Part shown: positions 10,701 to 22,910 of the stretch, in pieces
How positions within the stretch are numbered: the first letter of the stretch is position 1
Layout: every line of letters begins with the position of its first letter
Assembly: GCF_000004075.3 (NCBI RefSeq)
Contig: NC_026659.2
Span: 21,098,272-21,162,271, forward strand
Direction: 5' to 3'
Length of the DNA stretch: 64,000 nt
Origin: Cucumis sativus
Lineage: Eukaryota; Streptophyta; Magnoliopsida; Cucurbitales; Cucurbitaceae
Position numbers and translations under genes: made by a program
The notes under the pieces: model-generated
What the model was told of the DNA's origin: nothing
What the model saw: only the letters and a program-made list of their open reading frames with translations
The model's database searches: none

Positions 10701-11193
10701 CCTATTTTTGTCAATTTCCCTTTATTCTTTGCCCATTTGTTCCTTCAAGTCTCTTCGTTACTTTTGTTTTCACTCTCTATCTCTCTCTCTAAGCTCAAGA
10801 TCTGGCCTCTCTCTCTCTCTCATGGAGGTTGCTGTTTTCTTTGCCAATCAATTTCTTTAGGATCTAAGAGAGAGAGCTGCTGAGATTCAGAAAAGAAATG
10901 GAGGTTTTGTGCTGAGGTATGTAATGGAGGGTTGTTTCTTTCAGTTTCTTTGCCTCTAAACCTCCTATTTCATATGGAATTGTTTCGTGGGTTTGTTTTG
11001 TTTTTTGTTTTTTTTTTCCTTGGGAGTTTTCTTTGTACAATGTTGCAATCAGATGGATTTTAATTGGTTGTTACGGGCTTTCTTCATTTTGGATCTGTTT
11101 TCAGAAAGTTTAAATTTTGCATTGTTTTGAGTTCTTATGTTTCTGACTGATTTGTGTGTTCCTTTTTCTCAGGTTCAGATGATTGAATAGGAA
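10681..11193 (+). promoter_or_regulatory. IQD core promoter, CT-rich leader and 5' UTR intron
   Basis: CTATTTATACCCC near 10679-10691 is a plausible TATA box. The leader that follows has three CT microsatellite runs (10775-10830). A donor GAG|GTATGT (GT at 10917) and an acceptor TTTTTCTCAG ending at 11172 define a likely 256-nt 5' UTR intron directly before the start codon. Leader introns are common in IQD genes. Both sites are inferred from sequence only. Confidence 0.55.
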
Positions 11194-14100
11194 ATGGGGA
11201 AGAAGGGGGGTTGGTTTTCTGCTGTGAAGAAAGCATTTGCTCCTGAATCTAAGGAAAAGAAAGATCAGGTTCTTATGGGTTGGATTCTAATTTCTATAAT
11301 TTTTTGTCTTCTTTGTGTTATGGTTTTCTTCCTAGATCCTGAACTGAGAGTTTGTTAATGATTTTCATTGCTAGAAAACCAACAAATCAAAGAAAAGATG
11401 GTTTGGGAAGCCAAAGAAATTGGAGACAGTGACATCTGCAGAGCCAGCTTCATTCGATGTGTCGATTCTACCAATTGAAGAGGTAAAATTAGCAGATGCA
11501 GAGAATGAACAGAGCAAACATGCTTACTCTGTTGCCATTGCCACTGCAGTCGCTGCAGAGGCAGCCGTTGCAGCTGCTCAGGCTGCAGCGGAGGTCGTTC
11601 GGCTTACTACTATCCCTCGATACTCTGGGAAATCAAAGGAAGAAATAGCAGCCATCAAGATCCAGACTGCATTCCGTGGCTATTTGGTGAGTGATCACTT
11701 TCACTTTTTTTTTTTTTTAAAAAAGCTATGGCTGTTTTGAACTACACTACTTTTTTAAACAGTTCTTTGTTTTGGATAGAATTGTAGATTTTGTTTAAAT
11801 TACCATCTAGGCCCCTAGAGTTTGAGTTTCATTTCAAATTAGTCTGAAGTTTTATGATTATTCCTTAGAATTCAAGCACAGAGCAGTCCAAATCTATAGA
11901 GAAGTTTCGGTTCAAGTGAAGGTTGTTTGAAGTTTTATGATTATTCTTGAGATCTGTTAACAACTCCCACAACATTTCTTTAGAGAGGCAGTGAGCAGAT
12001 CTTAGATTGACTTACAGCATTAGGTTAAGTATATAAGAGTTTGGTTGTGTAAAATCTAAATGAAATCATGTGGATAATTGGGTAAGGTGTGGTATTAGGA
12101 TTTTTGAGAATGTGCAACAAGACCCACCTTTTTTCCTTGTTATTTTTTTCCCTACAGTTACTTAGCTCATCATCTTTCGTTGCCAGAAGCCACATTAAAA
12201 ATAAAATAAAAGGCTAACATTTAACAGAGATTAGAGCAAGTTATGGGAGCTACCATGAAAGTCTTAAAATCACAAAGAAACCAAAGTTTAGTAGGAACTA
12301 AAACAATTAATATACCCAGAACTATTCAACAATCTTAAAACAACAAAATATACAAGTCAAATTCCTACTTGCCATGACTTAAAGTACTTTTTCTTGAGAA
12401 AGAGCATGAGTTTTCGCATCAAATTCGTGCACATCATATACACCTAACTTCAATGCAGGCTTTGAATGTGTCATTTAATGGTCTACAGAGTGTTCAAAAA
12501 CCGTATTTAATAGGTTGTTCTCTGTAATAGCTAGTTCAAGGATTTGGGACATTAATTATTGGTATTGAAATTAGTTTCTATAATGGGAATTTTGTTGGCT
12601 CAGGCAAGGAGGGCCCTGCGGGCATTAAGAGGGTTGGTGAGGCTAAAGTCATTGATACAAGGCCAATCTGTTAAAAGACAAGCAACAACCACATTAAGAT
12701 GTATGCAGACTCTTGCTCGTGTGCAGTCACAGATTCGTGCAAGAAGAATTAGAATGTCAGAGGAGAATCAGGCTCTTCAGAGACAGCTCCAACAAAAACA
12801 TGAAAGAGAGCTTGAGAGATTAACTACTTCTGTAAGTTTCTTACTATTATCTTTTGTAAATCTCTCATGTCAGATTGTACTTTGACAGTAATACTTAATG
12901 GCTACCTGGTTTTCATCTATTTTTTTTCCTAGTAACATAGATACGTGGCCTAACGACATGATGCCACATGACCATCGAAATTTTTAAGTTTCTTTTTCAG
13001 TTGTCCTTAGGCTGGGCTATGCATCCCAACTAGTCCTAAATCCATTTTTCCTTTTGGAGACTCAAATCCTCTCATCTCTCATTCACACAAAGTACAGATA
13101 TTTGGTAATTTTATATTTGTACCGTAGAGAGATGGAGAGAGATGGATATTTAATATTCAATGTCAGGAAGCTTTTCGATATATTTAATACTCCAAGTGGG
13201 TAGCAAGTAGTTTATGTGTTTCTTTTTCTGGTGCTCCTTTATGATGAGATATTTTTAATCCATTAATCCGCAAGCTGACTTATGAACTTTCCAATTAATC
13301 ATATCGCATATGATAAAACAGCCTCTGACTCCCAAGATATTTTTAAAATGAGGTTTGAGTATAACGCACTCTCTCTTACGAGTGGTTTTAAGATGTTTCT
13401 TTTATAAGGAAGTTCTTGATTAGATATTACAAGTTACAAGAATGTGGCCTATGATCAGTTCTTAATTAATCCTTGTGTTGATACTATGAATGAGAATTGA
13501 AGTTTGATGTTTGGATTAGGCAAACTATGAATGGAATGACAGTACCAAATCAAAGGAGCAAATTGAAGCCAGATTAGCTAACAGGCAAGAAGCAGCAACA
13601 AGAAGAGAAAGGGCATTGGCGTATGCTTACTCTCATCAGGTTCAATTCATTTCTTACTTTCTTGCTGAATTATTACCTCCCTGCTCAGATCATTGTTTTT
13701 CATTCTCATGGGCGTTTTCCCAACAGAATTCATGGAAGAGTTCTTCAAAATCTGCAAACTCTACATTCATGGACCCGAACAATCCCCGCTGGGGATGGAG
13801 TTGGTTAGAACGATGGATGGCCGCTCGTCCATGGGAAACTAAGAGCACCATGGATTATCACGATCGTGGCTCCGTCAAGAGCGTGATCAGCCACACAACC
13901 TCGATCGGAGACATCGCCAAAGCTTACGCCCGTCGCGATCTCAATCTCGACATCATCAAGCAGTTTCCAAGGACTCCGACGAGCCAAAAAACAAGCCGAG
14001 CTCCGAGTCACCAATCGCCAGCGACTCCTACGAAGGCATATTCGTCACTATCTGCAGGGAGAAAATTGAAGCCGGATAGTCCAAGAGGAATTGGGTGGAG

Positions 14101-14440
14101 CGGAGACGCGGATTCCAGAAGCGCATTGAGCATCAAATCGGAAAGGTACAGGCGACACAGCATTGCTGGATCATCAGTGAGAGATGATGAAAGCTTCACG
14201 AGTTCACCGTCGGTTCCAAGCTACATGGCATCAACAGAAGCAGCGAGGGCTAGGTCCAGGTTGTCGAGCCCAATGGGAACAGAGAAGACGGCAGGAACTC
14301 CGGGGAGTGTGGGAGCAAAGAAACGGCTGTCATTCCCAGGGTCGCCGGCGAACTCAAGGAGGCACTCTGGTCCGCCGAAACTAGAGGCTAGTCCGATCAA
14401 GAATGTTGGAGAGAGAGAATTCACCGGCGAGAGCAGATAG
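11194..14440 (+). CDS. IQ67-domain (IQD) calmodulin-binding protein, IQD2/3-like
   Basis: Five exons: 11194-11268, 11375-11686, 12604-12831, 13520-13639, 13727-14440. All junctions are phase 0 and GT-AG, giving 482 aa. The protein begins [15 protein letters not shown], the usual IQD N-terminus. An Ala-rich helix precedes the IQ67 domain: [14 protein letters not shown], then [17 protein letters not shown], then [20 protein letters not shown], that is three IQ-type motifs with overlapping 1-5-10 and 1-8-14 calmodulin sites. The intron after RGYL is the conserved intron of the IQ67 domain in this family. [13 protein letters not shown] and a basic Ser/Pro-rich C-terminus follow. IQD proteins are calmodulin-regulated scaffolds at microtubules, plasma membrane or nucleus. 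The IQD2/3 resemblance is from memory of [16 protein letters not shown] and [12 protein letters not shown] degenerate copy of exons 1-2 lies at 33.6 kb. Confidence 0.95.
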
Positions 14441-15890
14441 TGGAAGAAGATGGATTTGGTAGTGATTTTTATTCTTAATTGTCATTTACAATTTTTCTTT
14501 TTTAGGATTTAATTTTATAGGTAGCGTTGTTTTTTGTTTGTTTGTTTGAAGGCATCCACCCACACCCCAATGGTGAATAAAAGAACGTAGTCTTACTCTT
14601 CTTTCTTTCTTTTTATGTAAATGGAATTGAATTGAGCTTTGTTTCGCTTTGATTTCTCTTTTTGAGGTATATAATTTGTCACCTTTTTTCTTTTCATTTC
14701 TTTTTCCTCTTAACTTTTCACCTTTTTCCATGAATCTACTCATTCCCTTTCTCTCACTTTACACTTCTACTTTTTCCAGGTCGAGAATGAGTGAACTTCA
14801 CATTCTGTCTAATTATGTTTCCAGTTTTCCACTCGATCTAGTTTTCAAAATGATAGTCTTATTGAGTTGACGATACAAGTCACTTCCATCCATGCAAATA
14901 AAAAAGAACAAGCTCTTACAAGCAAAAGTCCATAACTCAATCAAGATTGAGATCGAGTTACACATGGTCATCCCGTGAAACATTAACATTTTCAATCATT
15001 AGTGTTACAAAGAGAAATTAATTATTTTGTGGTTCAGTATTATACAAACTCTATGAATTCATACACCAACTTGCATGATTCTGCATGAATGATTTAAATT
15101 ACAATGTGTGTAATATTTACCAAGCGGGTAGTGTCCATAGTGTACTTACCAAGATAAGGTATCCGACCTTATACATATGTTAGCTTGACTTTTAGATTTT
15201 TACTTGAATGTGATTATCTTGTATGTCAACTACATAGTGTTCAAATTTTATTTAATAATCTTGGACTTTTATTTGTTCGATTCGTGTTACTACAATTCTA
15301 AAAGGCGTAATAAAATAACATTTATTTTGTGGATAAGTAAATTGTTTAAAAAAATACAAAAGGTAAGTTTAGAGCGTAAAACTCAACACTAAAGAAATCA
15401 TACATTCGTAGTCATGAGTGTATGCTATTTTAAAATTTTCATCTTATTTGATTGTTTATTGTGTTGGTATGTTATATAAAAAGTTTAGGGTTATTTATGA
15501 AATCATTAAGCAAATCTTTTAATACTTTTCATCCAAAATTAACGACAATAATATTTTTGAATGTTTAAGGATATTTTTTAAACTTTTGAAAGTTCACGAG
15601 TATTTCCTTTTGGTCTTTAAGTTTTCAAAATGTATCTATTTAATTCGTGACATTTTCAAAACAGGTTTAAAAGATATGTGTTTATTGGTCCCTAAATTTT
15701 GGGTATAGTTATATTTTAGTTTATAGGTTTCAAAATAATGTTACATTTCTCACCTTAAGTTTTAAGTTTGAATTTAATTTAGTTCATAAGTTTTAAAATA
15801 TTACAATTTTACCCTTTAGGTTTGAATTTTGTTTTAATTTCTATTAACTAATTTAACTAAAATTATAAAAAAAATTATATTGTAAATATA
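14441..15890. other. Intergenic, 3' flank of IQD gene
   Basis: The first ~150 bases are probably the IQD 3' UTR. Beyond that is AT-rich sequence with small unsupported ORFs. 15650-15860 contains loosely repeated phrases of the 'TTTAGTTTATAGGTTTCAAAAT' type common in plant dispersed repeats. No gene is seen. Confidence 0.55.
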
Positions 15891-15894
15891 ATTA

Positions 15895-16147
15895 TGTATG
15901 TAGATATTCATAACCTGCATAGATTACCAATCTTCATATAACTTTTCCTCAATTATATATTGTATCATTCATCTCATTGAATTCCATAATGTAACACATA
16001 CTATACCATGTCTTATAAATACAGGTGCGTGGTGCCTTTGTAAGATACACCACAAGTTCAATTGTTCTCTACTTTCTCTTTTATCTATTTTTCTTTTGTG
16101 TTGTTTCATTATTCTTATTTAGCTTCTTTGTTCATGTTTTATAACAC
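15895..16147 (+). repeat. LTR-like dispersed repeat, arm 1 of inverted pair
   Basis: This arm matches the reverse complement of 18298-18555 over about 255 bases, with many substitutions. Shared landmarks include GACATTCATAACCT (here GATATTCATAACCT), TATAAATA followed by a transcript-like leader, CAATTGTTCTCTA, and TTATTTAGCTTCTTTGTTC. The TATAAATA plus leader layout resembles the R region of a plant LTR retrotransposon. No polyprotein is present. Confidence 0.6.
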
Positions 16148-16247
16148 TTTATAATTAATTAAATTTCACTACTTTTCATTGCAATCATAGCTAATTTTAA
16201 ATTTTCACTTCATAAATATTTAAAATTAATCAAGGGTTTTTTTTTTT

Positions 16248-17165
16248 TAATTATAACAAATTGGCAAAATATTTACACGGTATAGAACAATTTTGAAAAT
16301 AGAAAAAGCCCACAGACCCATAATGGAAAATACAAAAAATGTCTCAATCAACACATGATTGATTGGCCGCATGCACGAGTGTAATTCTTCTTATAAATGA
16401 ACGTGATACGCGATCATGTAGGAAATGATACATGATAGTGTAGGAAATGATACACGATCATGTGAGTAGTATCAACATCGATCACACACGCTCATGTAAT
16501 TGTTATTCTAAATGATCATGATACGCAATTATGTAGGAAATGATACACGATCGTGTAGTTCTTTTTAACAATGGAAAAATGTTTCGTGTAATTTTTTTTC
16601 TAAACGATCATGATACACGATTGTGGGGAAAAATGCTTTGCGTAATTCTTCTTCTAAACGATCATAATATGCAATTGTATAGAAAATGATACATGATCGG
16701 GTAGAAAATTGTACACGATCATGCATTTCTTTTTAACGATAGAAAAAATGCTTTAAATCTAAATGATTGGACTGCTGACCATACTAAATGATTGTGTTGA
16801 CCATGCTAAATGATTGTGTTGACTAGGTAAGCAATCGTTTAGATCATATCAAAGTGATATTTAAACGATCTTGATATTGTGGAAGAGGAGTTGTAAGAAA
16901 GAAATAGAAGATGAAAAAAGAAAGTAAGAAAAAGAAGATGAATAAAAATAGAAGAAAAAGAATCTGGAAAAGGAGTTGAAGAAATCTAGAAGAGGAAATG
17001 AATAAATCGTAAGGAAGAAGAAGAAAGATAAGTGACGAATCGTCTGGAATATCAAGGAAAAATATGAAATTTATGAAAAAATTATACATGCTTCATAGAC
17101 TTTTTGATTTTGTTACACGAGCGGTAAATATTTTGGTGTTTTGTTATATTTATGAAAATTTACCA
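16248..17165. mobile_element. Non-autonomous TIR element, family 1, fullest copy
   Basis: The left end reads TTATAACAAA, then CAAAATATTTACACGG, then AAAAAGCCCA. The right end in reverse complement reads ATATAACAAAACACC, then AAAATATTTACCGCTCG, then AATCAAAAAGTC, so the termini are inverted repeats of about 45 bases with mismatches. The interior repeats a degenerate unit around ATGATACACGATCATGTAGG eight or more times on alternating strands and ends in a purine-rich segment. No coding capacity is seen. It lies between the two arms of the LTR-like inverted pair. Confidence 0.6.
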
Positions 17166-18297
17166 TTAATTAATATACATTCACACCAAATAGTGAAAGT
17201 GAATGAATCTTAATTAAAAGATTATGCTGAACAACACTAGAATTTAAAGAAAGTTTCATCCTCTCATAATTGATCACTCATTCAAGATTGGAATTCAATT
17301 AAAGATTGAAATAAAATGCGCAAGAAAGATCAAACTAAAAATTAATTTCCAAAAAGGTACCTTTTATTTCTTTGTTCATCTTGGTGTAACATCAGAAGGA
17401 AAGTTGAACACTAAAGGAAATTTTATTAATAACTTTTGAGAGAAAAATTACAAGTTGAAGTGCCATTTCTATTTGGGAATTGAATAGGGTAATAGAACTA
17501 TGGAATTGATATTAAAATACAAGAGAAAGGGAAGTTATATAGCAATTGGGTTTCAAAAGGTGTGCAAATGTGCTCATTCACATGCACCAAAAGTTTGTAG
17601 CATCGTGATGCTTGCTTTAACTGTTATTAGTGTTACAACACTTCATATTTGATGTGGTGATGCAACACTAAGTTGAGTTTCACGATGCTGCTTGAAAATG
17701 AAGCTCTTTGGTTTCTGATGCCATGGCATGACATTGCACTGTTGCAAGCGGCGTTGACAAGGTGAAAATTACAAATTTGCCTTTGATTACACACCAAAAA
17801 TGTTCATTTTACAACATACTTATACATAACATGTTAAAACAATGATCAACAACATGTTTAGGTAAATTGATAAAATCAAACAATTACAAAACTTATACTA
17901 ACAAAGAGTAAACAATTAATTTATAGAAACAAATCATAAATAACCCATAAACTATACATAGATCGTAAAATAGTTGAAATAAAAACCAAACATAAACAAT
18001 CATGCAAACCGTAAACTTATTATAGATCATAAACACAAACAATCTCATAAATCATAAAGAAATTAAGAAGAAGCAAACCATAATGTTATTATGAACTAAC
18101 AATACTTTTAACAAACAATATTTTTGTAAACATAATATGTAAATAGGTATAAAATATTATATTTTCAAACATTTAAACTATGCATAATGTAGACATGGAA
18201 TATTTCATGCAATGTTTACAAATACAAAAAGATATATATATATATTATAGCCTACCTTTTGCATGATGATAAAATTGTAAAGATTTGTACTGATAAC
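17166..18297. other. Intergenic between repeat arms
   Basis: The stretch 17540-17770 is less AT-rich and contains GCATCGTGATGCTTGC-like short palindromes. It may be the decayed interior of the element that left the flanking LTR-like arms. The remainder is A-rich. No ORF resembles gag or pol. Confidence 0.4.
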
Positions 18298-18555
18298 GTT
18301 TTATAAAATAAGAACAAAGAAGCTAAATAAGAACAATGAAACAACACAAAAGAAGAATAAAGAAGAGAGGAAATAGAGAACAATTGAACTCAACTGTGAT
18401 GTATATTTCAAAGACACTACACACTTCTATTTATAGGACATGTCATGATATAGATTACATTATAAAGTTCATTAAGATGAATGTTACAACATGAAATTGA
18501 ATAAAAGTTATAAGAAAATGGCTAACCTATATAGGTTATGAATGTCTACGTAAAT
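18298..18555 (-). repeat. LTR-like dispersed repeat, arm 2 of inverted pair
   Basis: This is the reverse-complement partner of 15895-16147. On the minus strand CCTATAAATAG is followed by a leader and by AACGTTATCAGTAC at its inner edge, a phrase reminiscent of the junction after a plant LTR. The opposite orientation of the two arms means this is not a simple retrotransposon with direct LTRs. Confidence 0.55.
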
Positions 18556-19891
18556 AAATAATTAAGAAAAACGTATGACAATTCATTAGCTCAATTTTGA
18601 AGCTATATAAATTTCTCTTATTCCCTTATAGCACTCACACATTCTCCCTCATTTTCTTTGTGACTCGTGTTCGCACTCTCAATTATTCTCTCTCTCAATA
18701 TTTTTATGTAAGATAAAAATCTAATGAAATTGTGAACAATAAAATAAATCCATATATTGGAGAATCTGGTGTAAAGCAAAAGATACTTTTGTGTTTTCTA
18801 ACTATGTATAAAAATGCATGAAGGCCTCCAACGACACTACAACTATATGTCGAATAAGCTGCAATATTCTCATAATACTTACCATGCACTGCAACATATC
18901 TAAATTAGATTAATTTAAATTTTAGTTGTTTCTAAGCATTATATTTTGGATTGGAAAGACTTATTTATCCATCATTTGATTTTATTTATATCATTTCATT
19001 CTTTATTCTTTTCTTTCTTTTCTCTCTTTCTTTAATTTATTTTTAATTAAAAGAAAGTATGTTTTGTTATATTATGGTTATCCACTAATTTCCTCTTTGT
19101 TTATATAATTTAATTTTTTAAATAGATATTTTGTATAAATATATACTACGTAAATACAAATATCTTACTTTACCAACTTATAATATTTGAATATCTTAAA
19201 AACAAAAATTAAAATATAGTGCTTTCATAAATAGAACAAACAGATAAAATATTTACGATACGTGTTATAAATTGAAAAAGCCCATGAAATTTATCGCTTT
19301 TTAAAAAAAAGTCCAAGTTTGTCATTCCTTATCATCATCTTTCTTCTATTTTCTTCTACAATATTTTTTTCTTTTTCTATTGTGCAATATTTTCTTTTCG
19401 TAGTCTTTTTCTCTTCTCCTTTAATTTTTTAAAAATATTTTCATTTGCCTTCCTTCTCATATTCTGTTTTCTGCATTTTCTCATTTCCTTCCCATTGTCT
19501 TTGTTTCCTGTGTAATTGTTTTTCTTTTCTTTCCATCGTCTTTTTTTTCTTTGGAAATTTTTTATATATATTTTTTCAAACGGTACCAAATATAAAAGAT
19601 TGTGAACAAAAAATGTTGCGAGATATTGGATTGCCAAATGTAAACGATCGGCTACAAATATAAACGTGTAGCAAATATATTATCCTGAATGTCAATTAAT
19701 CACAAGACATTTTTGGCACTTTTTATTATAAGTCTATACTTTCTTATATCTTTTAAAAAATCCAATCAAAGTTATAGACTATTTTAAACTTTAAACTAAA
19801 ATTTTGACATTTTTACGCCTAATTAAATCCCACTTTAAAATTTAAATTTAAAATTTCACTTTTCCCATACTTTGCATGTGTTCTTTCAGCA

Positions 19892-19936
<45 letters not shown>

Positions 19937-20846
19937 GTATTTTAAAAAGATATGTTTGATATTACTTTGGAAAATTACGAAATTGGAGGAGGAAGGAATG
20001 TAAGTCAATCTTTCTGTTTGAAGAAAGTAAGTGAATTATAAACTTTTTTTTCTTTAATTTGTTGTAATAGAGACCATTGGATCCCACTTGAATAGATGTA
20101 TCAAGTGAACGTTGAAATATTGTATTAATCCAAGTGACAATGTGACTCATGCTCGCCCCCTTCGCTTTGTCTCACTACTCATTTCACTTTCTTCCATTCA
20201 CATTATCACCTAATTACTTAATCACCTTTCTTTCAATTTTGGTAATCTAAATTCTCACTCTACCCCTTTCTTTTTGTCTTTACCTTACCAATAATAAATA
20301 ATATTCTCAAACCTTATTTTAATTTATTTTAATAGTAAGCAAAACTATTCTGTGTACGAGGAAAATAGAACGTCGATAATGTTTTCATTCAAGACGTTTG
20401 TTGCTACGTTATGAGTCAAAGGATTTCACGAGGAAAGAAGAAAAATTCTTCAATCCAATTTTAATTATTTCTTTAATTTATTGGTAAAAATTAAATTAGA
20501 TAACAAATAAATAAATTTGGAGCTACAAATGATATTTATAGACTTAAACTTTAAAAAGCAAAATGATAACCAAGCACGTTCTCGATTTTTAACTTTCAAT
20601 TTTGTACGCGATAAATCTCTAAATTGTTAAACTTACAATTTTGTATTGGATAAGTGATTGAATTCATTTTTAGATATTTTATTTTGTAGATTCAAAATTA
20701 ATTTTATTAATTAGTATTTAAAATTTGTGAATACGTCAAATTTATTCAACATAAAATTAAAAATTTAATAATCTATATTAGATATTAAATTTAAAATTTA
20801 TGAACTTACAAGATGTAAAATTAAAGCTCAACTGAACTCTTGACAA
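18556..20846. other. Intergenic, includes eroded family 1 element
   Basis: About 19225-19740 has the family 1 left end (ATAAAATATTTACGATACG, then AAAAAGCCCATG), a pyrimidine-rich middle, and the ACCAAATATAAAAGATTGTG and AAATGTAAACGATCGG interior phrases. Its right end is eroded. A (TG)n(TA)n microsatellite is at 19892-19929. No gene is seen. Confidence 0.5.
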
Positions 20847-21545
20847 CCCATAAATATACATAGCAGAAATTAATATTTATAAATTTAATTTTCAAAACAA
20901 AAAAAGTAAACCATAGAAATAGAAATTAAGTCTATAAATACTATTCTCATATCTAAATTTATTATTTTGTTATTATCTTGATAAATAAGTGTTAAATTTT
21001 TTTGTAAATATAGCAAAATTTATCGATGATAGACTTCTATTGTTAATAGACTGTTATGGTCAATAAGTGATAGACCAATATTTATAGCATGATTTATCAG
21101 TGAAAATATTAACAAATTTTACTATTTAGTTATTTGTTTTTATTATTTCTTCTCTATGTTTTATTAAAAACTAAGTCAAGTTTTGAAATCTAAAAAAACA
21201 AAAGTTGTTTCTAAAAATTTTGTTTAAATTTATTAAAAACCAACTTTGTTACTTAAAAGAGGAATGGAATATGATAAAATTTGCTCAAAATTTTTTTTTC
21301 AAGAGAAAACTTAATGAATACCAAAATGAGGTAATGAATATATGAAAAATTCATACTTTGATTGAATTTGTATAAAATGGATCTAAAATGAGATCCATGT
21401 GAGTTTTAGTCAAAAGTGCTTGCTTGGTTAATATATTATTTTAATAATACTTAAAAATGGGTTAATTTTCATAAATATAAAAAGTCAACAAAATATTTAC
21501 GACCTATCTAATAAAATAAAAAAGCTCATTAAACTGTCCATTGTT
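20847..21545 (+). repeat. Large direct duplication, copy 1
   Basis: About 700 bases recur at 22911-23562 with only scattered differences. Shared landmarks include ATTAATATTTATAAATTTAA, CAAGTTTTGAAATCTAAAAA, and GATCCATGTGAGTTTTAGTC. No coding sequence is involved. Confidence 0.85.
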
Positions 21546-21900
21546 TTAAATATTCCACGCATACTCTTCATTTTCATAGTTTTTCTTCTCTTTCTCTTCT
21601 TTAATTTTTTTCATAGTCTTTTTCTCTCATTTTGGTTGTTCCAAATATAAAATATCGTTGAATATTGGATAGCAAATCTAAACGACCCGCTATCAAAATA
21701 GTCAAATTTAAATGATCGTGTACCAAATCTAAACTATCGTTTTCACTAAAAGAAATTTTGTTGAGATTTGAAAACTATCATGTACTAAAAAATTAGAAAA
21801 AAAATTGTTTAAATTTAGATTTGATCGTTTAGATTTAGGAAGTTTATCAAATCTAAATTATCGTCTAGAATTTCAGTAATAACTTGTGTATAAAAATAAA
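21465..21900. mobile_element. Family 1 element, partial copy
   Basis: It starts ATTTTCATAAATATAAAAAG, then CAACAAAATATTTACGACC, and continues with the pyrimidine-rich and 'AGCAAATCTAAACGACC' interior vocabulary. A right terminal repeat was not recognised. Its left end is also present in the second duplication copy, where the interior is missing. Confidence 0.45.
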
Positions 21901-22649
21901 TCTACAATTGATATACAAAGACATCGTATTAATTTTATTTTTCTAGATAAAAATGAAATATATTTACTATATTTTCTTAGAAATGAAAGGTTGAATCTTT
22001 CAACTCTAACTTAAGAAATGTAATTATTGTTTGGAGAAAAATATAAAAAGCAAAAAAGGTGAAAGAAACTCAATTGTTGATTTCTATTTATAGTCTTTAT
22101 ATTAGAAAAAGTTTAAATCATCCTATTCCAACTTTCTATTTTGTTTTCTTTCAACTATTAAAGATGTTTGTTTCCATATTTGAACTTAACAAATAGGGCG
22201 ATTTCTATATTTGAATATTATGTTCCTTTACTTTTAATTAAAGTTTAGATGATAAATTGATATTTTATCAAAAACAAATTCAAAAAGTTAGTTTAACTTC
22301 AAGATTTTGATTGTCACCATTTTGACGTATTGTCATTCTATTTCACCTTTTCAACTCATGCTAGATGGAATTTTTTAGTACCTCATATTTGAGATATTTT
22401 ATGATTCGTTGATGTGTTTTTTCTCTTCTTCCCAATTTTTTTTTATGATATATCATGGAAATATTTATCTACAATTTTGTAGAGTTTATTTGATACATGT
22501 GTTGTAATTATTTATTTTTCTAGTTTATTTTATTTTGTTATAGATGTTAACATCGATATGTTAGTTTTTTTTTTTTAAATTTTTTCAACATGTCTAATGC
22601 CATTGTTATGATTTGCATCAAGATTCCAATTTGAAAAGAAAAAAAAAAG

Positions 22650-22790
22650 ATGGAAAGTCAAGGGAGAATGCAAGAGATTTAAGTTTGGAAGAAAAAAGAA
22701 TAATTAGTTTTCAATTTTGGTTAGTTATGAATTTAGTTCATATATGATGAATATAAAGATTAATAATCTAAATATAAAAAGAACTACATG
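22650..22790 (+). repeat. Second block of the duplicated segment, copy 1
   Basis: GATGGAAAGTCAAGGGAGAA and the following ~140 bases recur at 23563-23700. In copy 1 this block is separated from 20847-21545 by 1.1 kb. In copy 2 the two blocks are adjacent. Confidence 0.85.
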
Positions 22791-22910
22791 TATCATTTAC
22801 TGAACTCTCGACAATTAACTGATAACAATTTAGGGTTTAGTGTTTAGTGTTTGTTTTATTTTCTTCTTTAATTAAAAACTGTTTACTTTTTACTACACAA
22901 ATAACTCATA

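Noticed and set aside
6950-10740. Terminal inverted repeats around the intact MULE transposase
   Set aside because: The phrase GGCCTATTTTTGTCAATTTCCC near 10700 looks like a MULE end, but no inverted partner was found to the left of the ORF.
16844-17089. Phe/Leu-rich minus-strand ORFs
   Set aside because: They are antisense of a purine-rich tract in the TIR element, with the same artefact.
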